This document shows, one piece after another, positions 22,352 to 33,641 of a DNA stretch of 64,000 bases; within the stretch, counting starts at the first letter, position 1, and each line of letters begins with the position of its first letter. Source of the DNA: Styela clava (Eukaryota > Chordata > Ascidiacea > Stolidobranchia > Styelidae); contig NC_135259.1 in the NCBI RefSeq assembly GCF_964204865.1, forward strand, positions 10,240,974 to 10,304,973, given 5' to 3'. Position numbers and translations under genes: made by a program. Below the pieces are notes generated by a model. It made no database searches and was not told where the DNA came from. It saw only the letters and a list, made by a program, of their open reading frames with translations.

Positions 22352-23267
22352 GGGTCTAGTATGATTTAGTACCACAAGTACTTCCAGTGGGCGTAGCATA
22401 ACGAATTTTGCATATGTTATTCCTAACCCCAACCTGACTATGCTATCAAAAAATTACGTCACTACGACGTCACCAACACGTCATAGGATTGCAAAAGTGT
22501 AATTACGATCGCCCGAAATGGCATCTGCGCCGCCGATAACGAGTCGCTAACGCCGACGATCTCTCTCCGATCGTGATTGTTGTGACGAGAAAACGAGAGA
22601 AATAGCTTGCTCGATTTCGGAGGCGCAGTTCTTACCACTTCATGGCAGCTCCTGCCACGAACGAACCGCGGCAGCTCTTGCCATGGTTTTATAGCGCTAT
22701 TCAGTAATCAGTATTAACGGTATATTAACAAATTAATGTACCAGATTTTAATTGATCATGTGGAATTATATGTACTTAAACCCTAACCCCAAATCCACCA
22801 AAACTGTATCCATAAGAAAAGCGTTCCAACTTACCCAATATTTGTCACCATAAGGGACAGCCCTGTCTTTACGGCCCACCTGCCGCGGTTACGGCAGAAA
22901 AATTTTACCTGTCATTGGTTTTCAATTTGCTGCCGCGGTAACGGCAGCTCGACATTGGTCTGTGGCAGCTAAAATGTCAGTCGCCATAGGTTTGGCCGTA
23001 GCGGCCATGGTATGGAAATACCGCCATGGTTTTGTGGCAGCTGTAGACGCCACAGAATACTTAGAACTGCACTTGCGATTTCGGGTAACCGTCTGCGCGA
23101 TTTGTACGATCATCCGCATACTTTGATGGGCCTTATTACGCCACTGTGACGTCGAAATGACGTAATTTTCTGGTGACGTAGTCAGGTGGGGGTTAGGATT
23201 GACATATGCAAAAATTGTTGAGCCAGGCCAACTAGAAGTGCATGTGGTACTAAACTATACCAGACCC
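22352..23267. mobile_element. Non-autonomous inverted-repeat DNA element (GGGTCT family), copy 2
   Basis: Ends match the element at 758-1158: GGGTCTAGTATGATTTAGTA at the left, and the reverse-complement form with GGTGGGGGTTAGGATTGACA inside the right. It is flanked by GTTTAATG (22344-22351) and GATTAATG (23268-23275), an 8-bp duplication with one mismatch. At 916 bp it is longer than copy 1. The extra centre carries palindromes such as CTGCCGCGGTTACGGCAG near 22869. Confidence 0.85.
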
Positions 23268-23430
23268 GATTAATGTTAAATCATCCATGAGAGCTGACCA
23301 GCTTATCGGATATATATTACAGTAGTCTACGGTAATTTCATGATTTTCTGAATTGCTTGTCAATTTGTTTCAGATTGGATAGGGTCTGAGGGTTTCGTTT
23401 GTCAAATCAGTAAATTGTAAACACATCTTG

Positions 23431-24321
23431 ATGGATAATTATAGGTTGCATGATGCTATCGTTAAGGATCTTCTTCTTGAAGTAATAGAAGAAGAAATCT
23501 TAGGTTTGTTAGAGAATTCCATCATTGAAGATGAACATCCTATTGATCCCAGAGCCAAAGAGAAAAATATGCAAAAACTTACACAATATTTCGCTGATGA
23601 TATTTTGAACAAAGTTCTTGCAGAAGAGTTTGTTTCAATAAGCACAGAATTCTTCGATATGATCATTAAAAACCATCGCACGGATGTAACTGCAGTTCAA
23701 CGATTAAATGATGTCTTGCGAGATACTACAAAAGAAATAACAGAGGAAATTGTTCTGGAACTTATGGAAGAAAAGAATGCAAAATCACAATGCGAAAAAA
23801 TTGTGGATGACATCATTACAGAAGTTCTAGCTGAAGAATTCAACATAATGTCAAGCAAAACTTTGGATCATTATAGAGCTAGAGTTGCCCTTCTTCAGTA
23901 CAGGCAAATGCAAAGTTCTGCTTCAGGGGTCCTTCTCGATAAAGTTATTTTAAACGCACTACTTTCCCCTTATAATGATGAAACCGAAGAAAGTGACATT
24001 ACTTTACAAAATAACGAAAAAGACAATATTATGAATAAAATTATATTTGAACTTGTTTTGTCACAATCACTTGCATTACATGCATGTTTTCCTAAAAACA
24101 CTCCAATGAAAAATGGTAAGGATTTGTCTTTATCAAAGCTTCCACCAACTGAGTGTATTCCTCTTAATTGGTATAAGAAAAAAGTTACTTCAGCTATTGC
24201 TGAGGATGTCGCTGTCACAATGTTGTGCGATAGACTGGATGAGTCTATGCAATTTGCAGCTGAAGAACAAATGAAAAATCAGGCAGTTTCATTATTCAGT
24301 CAATTTATCAATGCTTCTTAA
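23431..24321 (+). CDS. Helical protein of unknown function, single exon
   Basis: A 296-residue open frame from ATG at 23431 to a TAA at 24321. I do not recognise the family. The sequence is acidic, cysteine-poor and predicted to be almost wholly helical. Similar amphipathic segments recur, for example KDLLLEVIEEEILGLLE, KITEEIVLELMEE-like stretches and DDIITEVLAEEF next to DDILNKVLAEEF, which suggests an internally repeated helical unit. There is no signal peptide, membrane segment or catalytic motif. A splice acceptor-like TTTGTTTCAG ends about 58 bases before the ATG with no coding exon visible upstream; this could be the end of a 5' UTR intron or a trans-splice site. Codon choice resembles MCRS1, which starts 600 bp downstream on the same strand. 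Confidence 0.75.
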   Translation: MDNYRLHDAIVKDLLLEVIEEEILGLLENSIIEDEHPIDPRAKEKNMQKLTQYFADDILNKVLAEEFVSISTEFFDMIIKNHRTDVTAVQRLNDVLRDTTKEITEEIVLELMEEKNAKSQCEKIVDDIITEVLAEEFNIMSSKTLDHYRARVALLQYRQMQSSASGVLLDKVILNALLSPYNDETEESDITLQNNEKDNIMNKIIFELVLSQSLALHACFPKNTPMKNGKDLSLSKLPPTECIPLNWYKKKVTSAIAEDVAVTMLCDRLDESMQFAAEEQMKNQAVSLFSQFINAS

Positions 24322-24922
24322 TTACTGATCTTAAATATGGATATCTCAATATTCGATATATTATTACTGTATGATAAATTTTGTAATTACTGAAAAAATG
24401 TAGATGAACAATTATAGAATTGTGTGTTTTCACTAAAATCCATTCTTCCATTGGCATAAGTAATGGGAAACATTTTTATGGCGAGTGTATTGATTAGAGA
24501 ATTTTTTAAGAACCTGATTTCTCAGCAGTTAATTTTTGTTCTTTTTTATCCATTCAGAATGTTTTTTTTCACTTTTCGGCAATAGAAATTCATGTCCAAT
24601 TTTTCAACTATGCTTAGTATGCAGTAAATTGAGTTTTTTTTGTTAATATTTTTGAAAATGTTTTTGTTTCAAAATTCATTTAAATTACTTTTCCTGTCCT
24701 TTCTAGCATAACCTTTTGCGAGCACTGTAATATTTACTTCACTGATTTTAATTAGTCATGCGTTAGGCTTATTCTTCTTCTATATTAGACTGTTTGTATG
24801 GTCTTCTTATAATTTATTATTTCTTAGTAAAATTTAATCCCATAGTATTATATTATAATTCATAGGGTGCTCTTTATTTTTATAGCATTTTGCATCTATT
24901 TTATACTCTCACGATAATCAGT
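24322..24922. other. Spacer between the helical-protein gene and MCRS1
   Basis: AT-rich, with no open frame. It probably holds the 3' UTR of the upstream gene and the 5' end of MCRS1. A splice acceptor-like AATCAG sits directly before the MCRS1 ATG, so an untranslated first exon may also lie here or further upstream. Confidence 0.4.
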
Positions 24923-27900
24923 ATGTCTATAATTAGAAGTATATCTAGTAATTCTGATGTTATTTACACAACTGCTGTCACCTCAAGTCAATCTCTACCA
25001 GAAACACCAGCAACTTCATACTCCAGTAAAAGAACTGATAGAAGACGTCATTCACTACGTTCAATTAAAAGACGGAAATTCGACGATGAAATTGTTGAGA
25101 GTAGTTTAGCTTCTAAAGGACTCAGAAGATCTCTAGATGGAAGTAATCCTGATGAACATCATGATGAAGTAGTTTCTCCAACATTAAGTGTAGTGAGTAT
25201 TCATTCTTGGTCATGAAGCTATGAATGTTTTTATTTTAATATTTGTTGTTGGTCTTGTTAATACAGTTGTTTTGGTCATAATACGTCTTTTTCTTCAATT
25301 ATTAGACGATTAGAGTAAATTAGTTTGAAAAGTTAAATTAGAAAACATTTTTTCTCGGATCATTTGATTTGTTATTACCTTATACTTTTGTGAAACATTA
25401 CTGATCCATCCAAATTTTGCGTTGATTTATTTTGGAGGCAGGGACTATCTAGTATTAGCTAGATCTGGACTGACAGTGTATTGAAACTGTGACTACAGAT
25501 CAGAGCTCTTAATTTTTTCACCCAAAATTATAGCCATTGATATTAATGATTTGACCACTACTATGAAACACATCAGCCCAAATGTAGTTTTGTGGAAACA
25601 GCATTCGAAACTATGATATAAGGGTTTCAAGTTTTGAAATTAAGATTCAAACATTTAAATAAATAAATTTTAAAAATTAAAAGCAGAAATTGTATTTGTA
25701 AAAAGTATTGGTAAATTAAAAATGTGAATGAATAATTGGATGGACAAAAGTTGGGCCACTCAAATTTCTGGAAGCTGCGTTTCCAGCTCCATTTATTATG
25801 GTAACCTTGGCTCCGGCTCCATATGTATTTCTTTGTACAATACAGCCTTATAAGCGAATACAGGATAAAGTTAAAAATTCTGTATCATAATCAACTATTC
25901 TGTAGTTTGATCACCTGCATTTTACTTTTTTCAGACCGCTACCTCTCCAACAGAATCATCTGCTAACAATGACTTTTCATCTTCTTCCAAAACTGGTCAT
26001 ATTACAAAATTGACAGCTTCACAATCAAACAATACTGGAGTAATGGTTCAAGACAGAAAAGGTATATTTATGTCAGATTATTAGAAATACCAATTACTGA
26101 AAGTTCTATATAAAATTATTTAATTGTCACATAGTAAATTGCTTAGTGTGAAAGTGTGTTTAAACAAACAGTATCTACATATTTACCCCAGGCGAAAGGA
26201 CTGACCAGCGGGTACGAGAACTATCCTACGGCGGCAAGGAGTCCAACAATCCTCTCGCACATCAATAACCCTGTATGGGAATCAAACTCGCGAACCCACG
26301 TAGGATAATCAGAGATGTGGTGGCGAGTGTGTTTTCAACGCACAACGCGCAGCTGAATTGTTTTTATATCTACTCTTAGATTTCTTAGTCAGGGTATAAC
26401 TAAAAGGATTGTTGAATCGAGCTAAGCATTAGAAACAAATTTGTCATCACTCCTCTGACTTTCTTTTTGTGACTTCACAGCTCTTCAATGGGGATTGATT
26501 ACTGGTATATTCAAGAAGTTTACTGAGCTTAATAGATTGCTGATTGTAGGGTCGATATCCACCATCATCCGCTCTCTTTCTGTCATCTGTCACATTAGTT
26601 TTAAAGACAAATTTGTTATCTTCAGACAAAAAGAAAATAGCTTCGCATCAAAGAAAGAGATTAAAGAAAACACAAAAAGCGTTTGCTGCGGTCAAAGATA
26701 TGGGTATAAATAATCTATAACCTATTATCTCAATTTGACTTAGAATTTTTTCATGAGTTCGGCAACAATATTTTTATCAGTTAAGAAAAAATAACTTGAA
26801 CATAGAGCTAGAATAAATAAAAATATTAATTTATATATCTTGTTTTTAAAGGTCGTTGGAAGCCAACAGATGACATTTTGTTAATCGATGCAATTGAACA
26901 ACTCGGTGATTTGTCTCTGGTGCATCTTGGTGTCAAATTTTCTTGTCATTTCACAATTGAAGAAGTACAAGAAAGATGGTGAATATACTGGAATTTTTTT
27001 TTTGAAATTTGTTAAATTTTACAACATACAGTGACAATTGAAAAAAAATCTCGGACATGGGGTAAAAACAATGATTCAGTATAAAAATGTTGATTTTACA
27101 ATAAATTCAAAAATATGGGAATATAGTCGCTAATTTTTTAAATTGACTGAATCTATGACGAATTACTTTCATTGAAATGCTTCTATGTAGCACAGTTACC
27201 TTCTTCTATTGTAGTTTTGTGCAGATATTGGAATGTAAGTGATAGTTTGAAATTCAAAATAAATTATAATTCTGAGCAAATTTTAAGAACATATTGACTG
27301 TTCTAAATTTTTTACTTTTACTCCTTGTAATTTCTTTGGTTTGATTTTTCATACAGGTACGCCCTGTTATATGATCCTGTCATATCATCTCTTGCACGTC
27401 AAGCAATGAAAGCAATACCAAGAGAAATTGTTACTGCTACACATGCAAAGGTTTGATATTTATTTCTTGTGTAATTAATTTTAAAACACTTATACCATAA
27501 TTTGAATGTGCAATTTTGTTTGGTATTTTGTCATTACAGCTCTGATATTTTTTCTTTTTTCTATGGTATTAATGAAGTCAGATGTCGGATGTTTTCCATA
27601 TTATATATATTGTTTATGACTTATTATTGTATTGTGATGAACACCTTTATTTTTTGTCATAAAACTTGTTAATACAACAAGTAATTTTATTTTCAAATTT
27701 ATTCTAAAAAGTGACTTACTTTTTATATTTTCAATTTCATGTTAGATTTTCAAATCTTATATGTTTCAAATCTTATGACATTGTTGACTGTGTAATAATT
27801 TATTTGATCTTGTACAACCATATCAGGCTGAAGATGATCTTTGGGCTTGTATTGCGCTGAATTGAACATTCATTATTCTTTGCTTGGGTGTAGTATTTGT

Positions 27901-30900
27901 TGCAAGTCAAGAGGAAGAAAACGTATTTCCTAATATCTTGGTCATTTTTCACATAGGTTATTTGGAAAAAATTGAAATTAAAAAGTAAAATCAATAAATA
28001 TATTTTATTTTAGGCACCTTTCAGTAAAGTAGAAGAATCTCATTTATGCAAAATTCATTCCACGAACCCTCCATCGTTAGAAGATCTACAATCTTTACTC
28101 GATGAAAACATTGACTCATTTCATCCGAATCGAACTGCACAATCAATGTTAAACCACTGGAACCTACTTCATCAATATCATTTACTTGACGACCAAGCTG
28201 TTCAACAATTGCCAAAGGGAGATCATGTGCTCAATTTTTCTGATGCAGAGGACCTTTTAGAAGACAATGGTAAGATTTTAATAACTGAATTGAATAATTA
28301 TCACTTTTATCATTGATTTTAATTATACAAATTTCGGATGAAAATTCTTACTGAATCAATTCAAGTCCATGCTTTCAGGAAATATGGGTTTATATGGGCA
28401 TGTAGGGCTGAGCATTTTGAATAGAGTATTAAAATTGAATTGTATATAATTCGAATCGGTACGGATGAGTATTTTGAATCTTCGCCTTCTTGTTTTTTTG
28501 TCTGCCTGCAGGTCAAGATGAATCCCTCATTTTTTTTATTCATGTCAAATTTTTAAAATGCAATTCTAACATATGACTTTTTCCTTCCGAGTGCGATATT
28601 GATGGAACATGTTCCCTATTGTTTGTGAACACCCAGCGAACTGTCTGAATGATAGATTATGTGATTCACTAATTTATGTGTCTGATGCACCCATTACAAT
28701 GAAACAGTCAATACAACTACATATCTTCCGTTCCCAAGTATTCAAGATTTGATTTGATTTGAAAAATATAGTCAATTCGATCTGAAAACATCAAAAATAC
28801 GAAAATGCCCAGCCCCCAGTTGCATGTAGTAACAACTCCTTCAATCAAATATACTTTTTTTAATGCCTTTTGTTAAGATGACTGATTTATCTTTTTTTAG
28901 CACCAACTGGGCCTTATGATCAAGTGCTTGGAGCAGAACTAAATCTAGCTGATCGTAGACAGAAGAGAGAGATTAAGCAACTTGAAGAAGAAAATGAAAA
29001 ATGGAAGGTCAGTCGAGGGTTACCACACAACGTGGATAAATTTATATATAAGTTATTTATGTTGTTATGTTGACTTGTAATATTCGGTCATTAGTGTTGA
29101 ACTGTCGATGTTCATATCCAAATAATGTGGTGTTTTGTATATGTCCTTGGCGCAGGGCGTAGCCAGGAACTTTTAAAGGAGAGGGCCTGAAATTTCTAAT
29201 TGCTAATTCAGACCGTAACAGCTAGCATGTCCCACGGGAGGTCAGAAAGCGTGGGTCTAAAAAGTATTTTAAGCTATGAAGAATTGCTATGCAGGATCAT
29301 GATACAGGAATATGCTTTTTTCACTTTTCAAAAGGAGGAGGTTCCGACCTTTTTTTTTTTTTTTTGTATTATTAGTTGCCGAATTAGATCAAGATTATTA
29401 TTCATTTTTTTAGAATTTTGAATATCATGGTTTTAATTACCACCATTTCAATAAGTCATATTGTATATACGAATTATAAAATCATACAATACCAATTTAT
29501 CGATCACATATATATACATATTACATCCATTTGAAGTTCAGTATAGTTGATCCGTGTCATTTTATTAATTTATAATTATATTACCATCAGTAATTAATTT
29601 GCATGGAAAAATAAAAGTTTTCAATAACTTAATTTATTATTATTATAATTATTATTATTAATTAATTCCGACCTTAAACCCCCTAGCTACACTGATTCCT
29701 TGGCGTACTATGTTGGTGCCTATGTTTATGGATCCCAGGTTTTGACCCCATACCCACCGATTCATTCACCCAGAGTGCAATTATTCTGGAATATATTGTT
29801 AACCTTTTTTGAAATTTGACTTATCGGAAGACAAATATTTCTATCAGTACTTTTTATTGGACGATATAAGCAAATCTGTTTTGACTCTGCTACACTTTAT
29901 TGTGTTGTGGCTCTTATTTCTCCTATTTCCAATTTTTTGCAGTAGCCTCGTATAGAAACTGTTGTCTCTTTACAGGTTTTAGTTTCAAACGTTGCAGAAA
30001 CACAACCAACTTCACAGTTTGATGAACAAACATTGGGAGTTCTTCAAGGACGATTGGTCAGATATCTAATGCGATCTAAAGAAATCACTCTGGGTAGAAA
30101 AACTGTAGACACCAATGTGGATGTCGATTTGTCATTGGAAGGTCCCGCTTCGAAGGTAGATTGTTAAGATGCTTTAAATATTTTGTCTTTACTTTTTTAC
30201 AAGTTATACTAAAATGTGTGCCTCCTCTGCATGGTTGATATAGTTCAACCATCCGCGTCTTATATTTGATGAATATTGTTGCACTCATGTCAAACATTTG
30301 TTGTCCCAAAATTCTTCCTTATTCGTACAGCACTCCAGGGTAAAACTTATTGGGCACACAAGAGGCTAAAGTCTAACCATAATTCTGTTTCTTAGAATTC
30401 TTAAACAATCAATCGTTTTCAAACTTTTTAAGCTACGTCCCCTTTTTTCAAAATATATCAAGTCTTGCGTCGAACCTAAAAATAACTAGCTAAAAATAAA
30501 GCTACAAATAACAGATAGGTAGTAAGGAGTATGTATGTTTTTTTGGACCTCCTGAAGTATGCGCACCAAGATGGCGCACAACCTCTACTCAGGTTGTGTA
30601 CCAGGTTAGGGTTCAGGTTATGCGACGTCTAGGTGCGCATACTTCAGGAGCACCTGTTTTTTTTTTTCTAAAACACATTGAAAATACGTGGATGCAATCT
30701 TCAAACAATGAGGAAATGTAAATAACCAAAATAAGGCGGGCAAGATCAAATCTAACAAATATTTTTAATTAGCTTCACGTCTCCTCAAATAATTGTCTAC
30801 AACCCCCTTGTGGGCCAAGCAACACTAATTTTCCCACAATAAAATGGTTAGATATTTTGAATGCCATAATACCTCATTAGATTTTTTACTGCTGTAAACA

Positions 30901-31341
30901 TTTTGTTTTAGATAGTCTCAGAACCAGTTTTATTGATAGCTCCATTAATTTGAATAGTTTCCTTGAAAATTCATTTTGGATTCATTTTTTTCTTTATGTT
31001 GAATAATTATTAATTAAATTATTTGTTTATTTACGTTATTATGATTGCATTCCAGTTTTCATTAAAGAAAAAATACTAAATATGTAAGAGTTTAATTTCA
31101 ATTATTGTTTTCTTAGGTTTCACGTAAACAAGGAACAATAAAATTGAAGAAAAATGGTGAATTTGTTTTAATAAACACTGGAAAAAGACCAATCGTTATG
31201 GATGGGAGACCGATATTGAGTGGCAATAGAATGAGACTTTGTAATGATTCAGTCATTGAACTGGGTTTGCTAAGATTCGTTTTCATCATAAATGAAGATT
31301 TGGTAAAAACTACCATTCAGAAGAAACCTGTGGTTCGCTAA
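24923..31341 (+). CDS. MCRS1: Microspherule protein 1 (MCRS1), eight coding exons
   Basis: Coding exons are 24923-25192, 25935-26061, 26852-26978, 27357-27450, 28014-28269, 28901-29007, 29976-30155 and 31117-31341. All have GT-AG borders and the phases agree, giving 461 residues; human MCRS1 has 462 from memory. The N-terminal KRRKFDDEIVESSLA matches the conserved basic region. The middle MCRS_N domain contains GRWKPTDDILLIDAI, VHLGVKFSCHF and EVQERWYALLYDP. A coiled coil follows at NLADRRQKREIKQLEEE. The C-terminal forkhead-associated (FHA) domain spans the last two exons, with GRLVRYLMRSKEITLGR, VDVDLSLEGP and SRKQGTIKL. Family members act in the INO80 and NSL chromatin complexes and at spindle microtubule minus ends. 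The start is the first ATG after an acceptor-like site, so an upstream non-coding exon is possible. AATAAA is at 31424. Confidence 0.95.
26190..26350 (-). repeat. tRNA-derived SINE head fragment in an MCRS1 intron
   Basis: On the minus strand this matches the tRNA-like head and adjoining body of the SINE at 21712, including a decayed B box, and lacks the 3' tail. It lies in the second MCRS1 intron (26062-26851). Confidence 0.65.
28403..28818. mobile_element. hAT-type MITE in an MCRS1 intron
   Basis: Starts TAGGGCTGAGCATTTTGAAT and ends CGAAAATGCCCAGCCCCCA, imperfect inverted repeats. The flanks TGGGCATG and GTTGCATG share their last five bases, consistent with a decayed 8-bp duplication. It lies in the intron 28270-28900 and resembles the TAGGGCTG element at 10548-11241. 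Confidence 0.7.
30409..30850. repeat. Decayed hAT-like element carrying a nested palindromic MITE
   Basis: CGTTTTCAAACTTTTTAAGC at about 30414 resembles the left end of the CAGTGGTTCCCAAAC hAT family, and CAACCCCCTTGTGGGCC near 30800 resembles its interior. A 102-bp palindromic MITE (30549-30650) lies inside. All are within the last MCRS1 intron (30156-31116). Confidence 0.45.
30549..30650. mobile_element. Short palindromic MITE (CTCCTGAAGTATGCG family), copy 2
   Basis: Begins CTCCTGAAGTATGCGCACCA and ends TGCGCATACTTCAGGAG, an almost perfect inverse. It is 102 bp, the same length as the copy at 5414-5515. Confidence 0.85.
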
Positions 31342-33641
31342 TCATGGTTTCATGCTAGAGACATCAATCATGGATTCTTTGAAGCACTGCCACATTATTT
31401 GTCAACTTGTTTTCTGTTTTTGTAATAAATAAATGCTACTTTGGGCACATGTTTACATGCATAGGATAGAAATTGTTGCACCAGTGCATTTTGGTTAAGC
31501 CAATTTCAAAAAAAATTCTTCCACAGAACAGAAAATACCCTTTGCTGTAAAAGAGAGCTGTGTTTCAAGAAATTACCGCGGAATTTCAACCTTCGAAATT
31601 ACAGATTTCCAGCCCTCGTTTTTCTATGCCATTTCGAAAAAACGAAGTAGGTAATATCACTGCAAGAACTGGGATTGCATGAAAGCTTGGGTGTACCTAC
31701 TTCTATCTAAAAACAATCCTTCCATTACGATGCTTTTATTCAATGCTCTCTAATCAGTGGTCTGCGATCTACGAAAATTTTTGCGGCGATCGTACAACTT
31801 CACTTTTAATGCATAAAAACATGTGTCAGAAATGTATGTCGTAACAGCTGCTTCACGGTGTAATAATTAGCGAAAGCACACGACGGCCGCACGTCGATTT
31901 CTTGCTGAACTCGTCCAGTGTCAGTTTAATCATTCATTGTTTAACGTACAAAGAAATCGGAGAGGTCAGCTCCCCCATATTCACTATTTTAATTACGTAT
32001 ACCGGTATAAGATTAACAGTTAGTAAAAAGGAGTTGCGAGTGCGTCATGGTTTCAAGTTTGATGTGGCCTACACACTACTCCTAATGTAGATATTCGGTA
32101 GCACCAGTTTTTCCGACCACTGTGTTGAGTGGAAGTTCTTGGACCACAAGTTACGGGTCATCCGAGTCTCGAAAGTTCGAAGTCAGTCGATCACTGAGTA
32201 AGGTCTTACTGGCGGTTACTTAACTACGAATCCGAGTCGTTTGATTAAAGCGACTTGGATCACTTCGAGTCTTTGGCAACTTTTCTTTTGATGAACGGTG
32301 ATTGGAACCCACGAATAACTACAACGCCACCAAAACCAGATGGCGCTGTTCGCATCGGGTGGTTCTTTCTTTTTGTCGGTTTACCGAATGACTATTTTTG
32401 GCCTTTTGTGTTTCGTAATGAAGCTAATATGATACTACGCGCGATTGCGCCACCGTGGTTGCTGTGTTTGTATTACGGTGACGTTAAACATTAATTTTTG
32501 TATCTGTATAGGTGGGTTCCGGAATTTCATCACCGCTAACGGTACCGTATATATGTAGGTCGGTGAAACAATGAACACAGATCGATAGACTGTGGTCTTA
32601 CCGGTACAGTCTTAAATTACCTAATATATGTTCACAAAGAGCAAATTCAGACATACCGATACCGTACGCTGGCCCTAGGCGAAAAGAAAATGAAGATTTA
32701 GGTGCACTACTGCGACCGTTAGAGAATTATATTCTATAGCTTTATACAGTTGTATGTTATTTAACTTTATTCAGCTTTCAGGCTTATAAAAGCAATCATG
32801 TTTTGCTTCTTTCTGTCCTATGTCCAGCTAAGATTTTGGCCTGTTTTCAGAGAAAGCCTAATTCTAGTTCCTATTTGCATATTGTTGTATCCAATTACAT
32901 AATTGGCCTAAGTACCGGTACTGAAGTAAGGGGCCATTTGCCAATTGTTTATTGTATCGTTATCTCCAGACCTCTCAGTCGTACCGAAAGCTTTTGTTTC
33001 ACTTATTTTGTTATTTTCACAGTATTATATTTTATATTAAGCCTATGTGTTTTCTGGTTGCCGAAATGATAAATTCTCTCTCTATATCCTGTTATCATGA
33101 AAATACCAAGGAATAGAAGAATTTCAAATATGAAATTGAGATCTATGGCAGTACAGCAATATGGCTATTCCCATTTTTAGGTTAGCATTGTATAATTGAA
33201 ATTATATTCAGCATAGATATTGCCAGGTTTTTGAAGTGTAGGGAACAAAACAGATCTTATCAACTGTTTCAATGATATAAAAATTGTAAATTAAATCTTT
33301 TTAATAGTGAAGAAATTAACTCCTAAAGCTGCTGGTTTCATACAAATACCAACACGTATTTATTCACATTGTAACGTGTTATTCATCGATTTATCTCGAC
33401 CAATAGAAACATTTTATATAGTATTTCAATCTATCACAACAGTCTATATCTCGCATTGAATTCAATGTGTGAAAGTTGCAAAATTTTTGTATTATTGTGG
33501 CTTTGGTTCCAATATTTAAAATTTTTAAATTAAATTTTTTCTTTATAGCACTAAACATTTCCTATTTTTTCAGAAATTTTATTTTTTTCTGCTATAAATT
33601 AATCAAAAACGAAAGTTGAACAAGCAATTGGCTGATGTGTA
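31342..33641. other. MCRS1 3' UTR, spacer and NFX1 5' region
   Basis: The MCRS1 3' UTR ends soon after AATAAA at 31424. CAGTGGTCTGCGATCTACGA at 31755 resembles a hAT terminus and TTTCCGACCACTG at about 32110-32122 is a possible partner, but the flanks share only four of eight bases. Just before NFX1, TATTTTTTCAG ends at about 33574, 68 bases upstream of the ATG: an acceptor for a 5' UTR intron or a trans-splice site. No gene is supported. Confidence 0.4.

Noticed and set aside
31755-32122. A hAT MITE between MCRS1 and NFX1
   Set aside because: CAGTGGTC-like ends face each other, but the similarity stops after eight bases and the flanking octamers match at only four positions.
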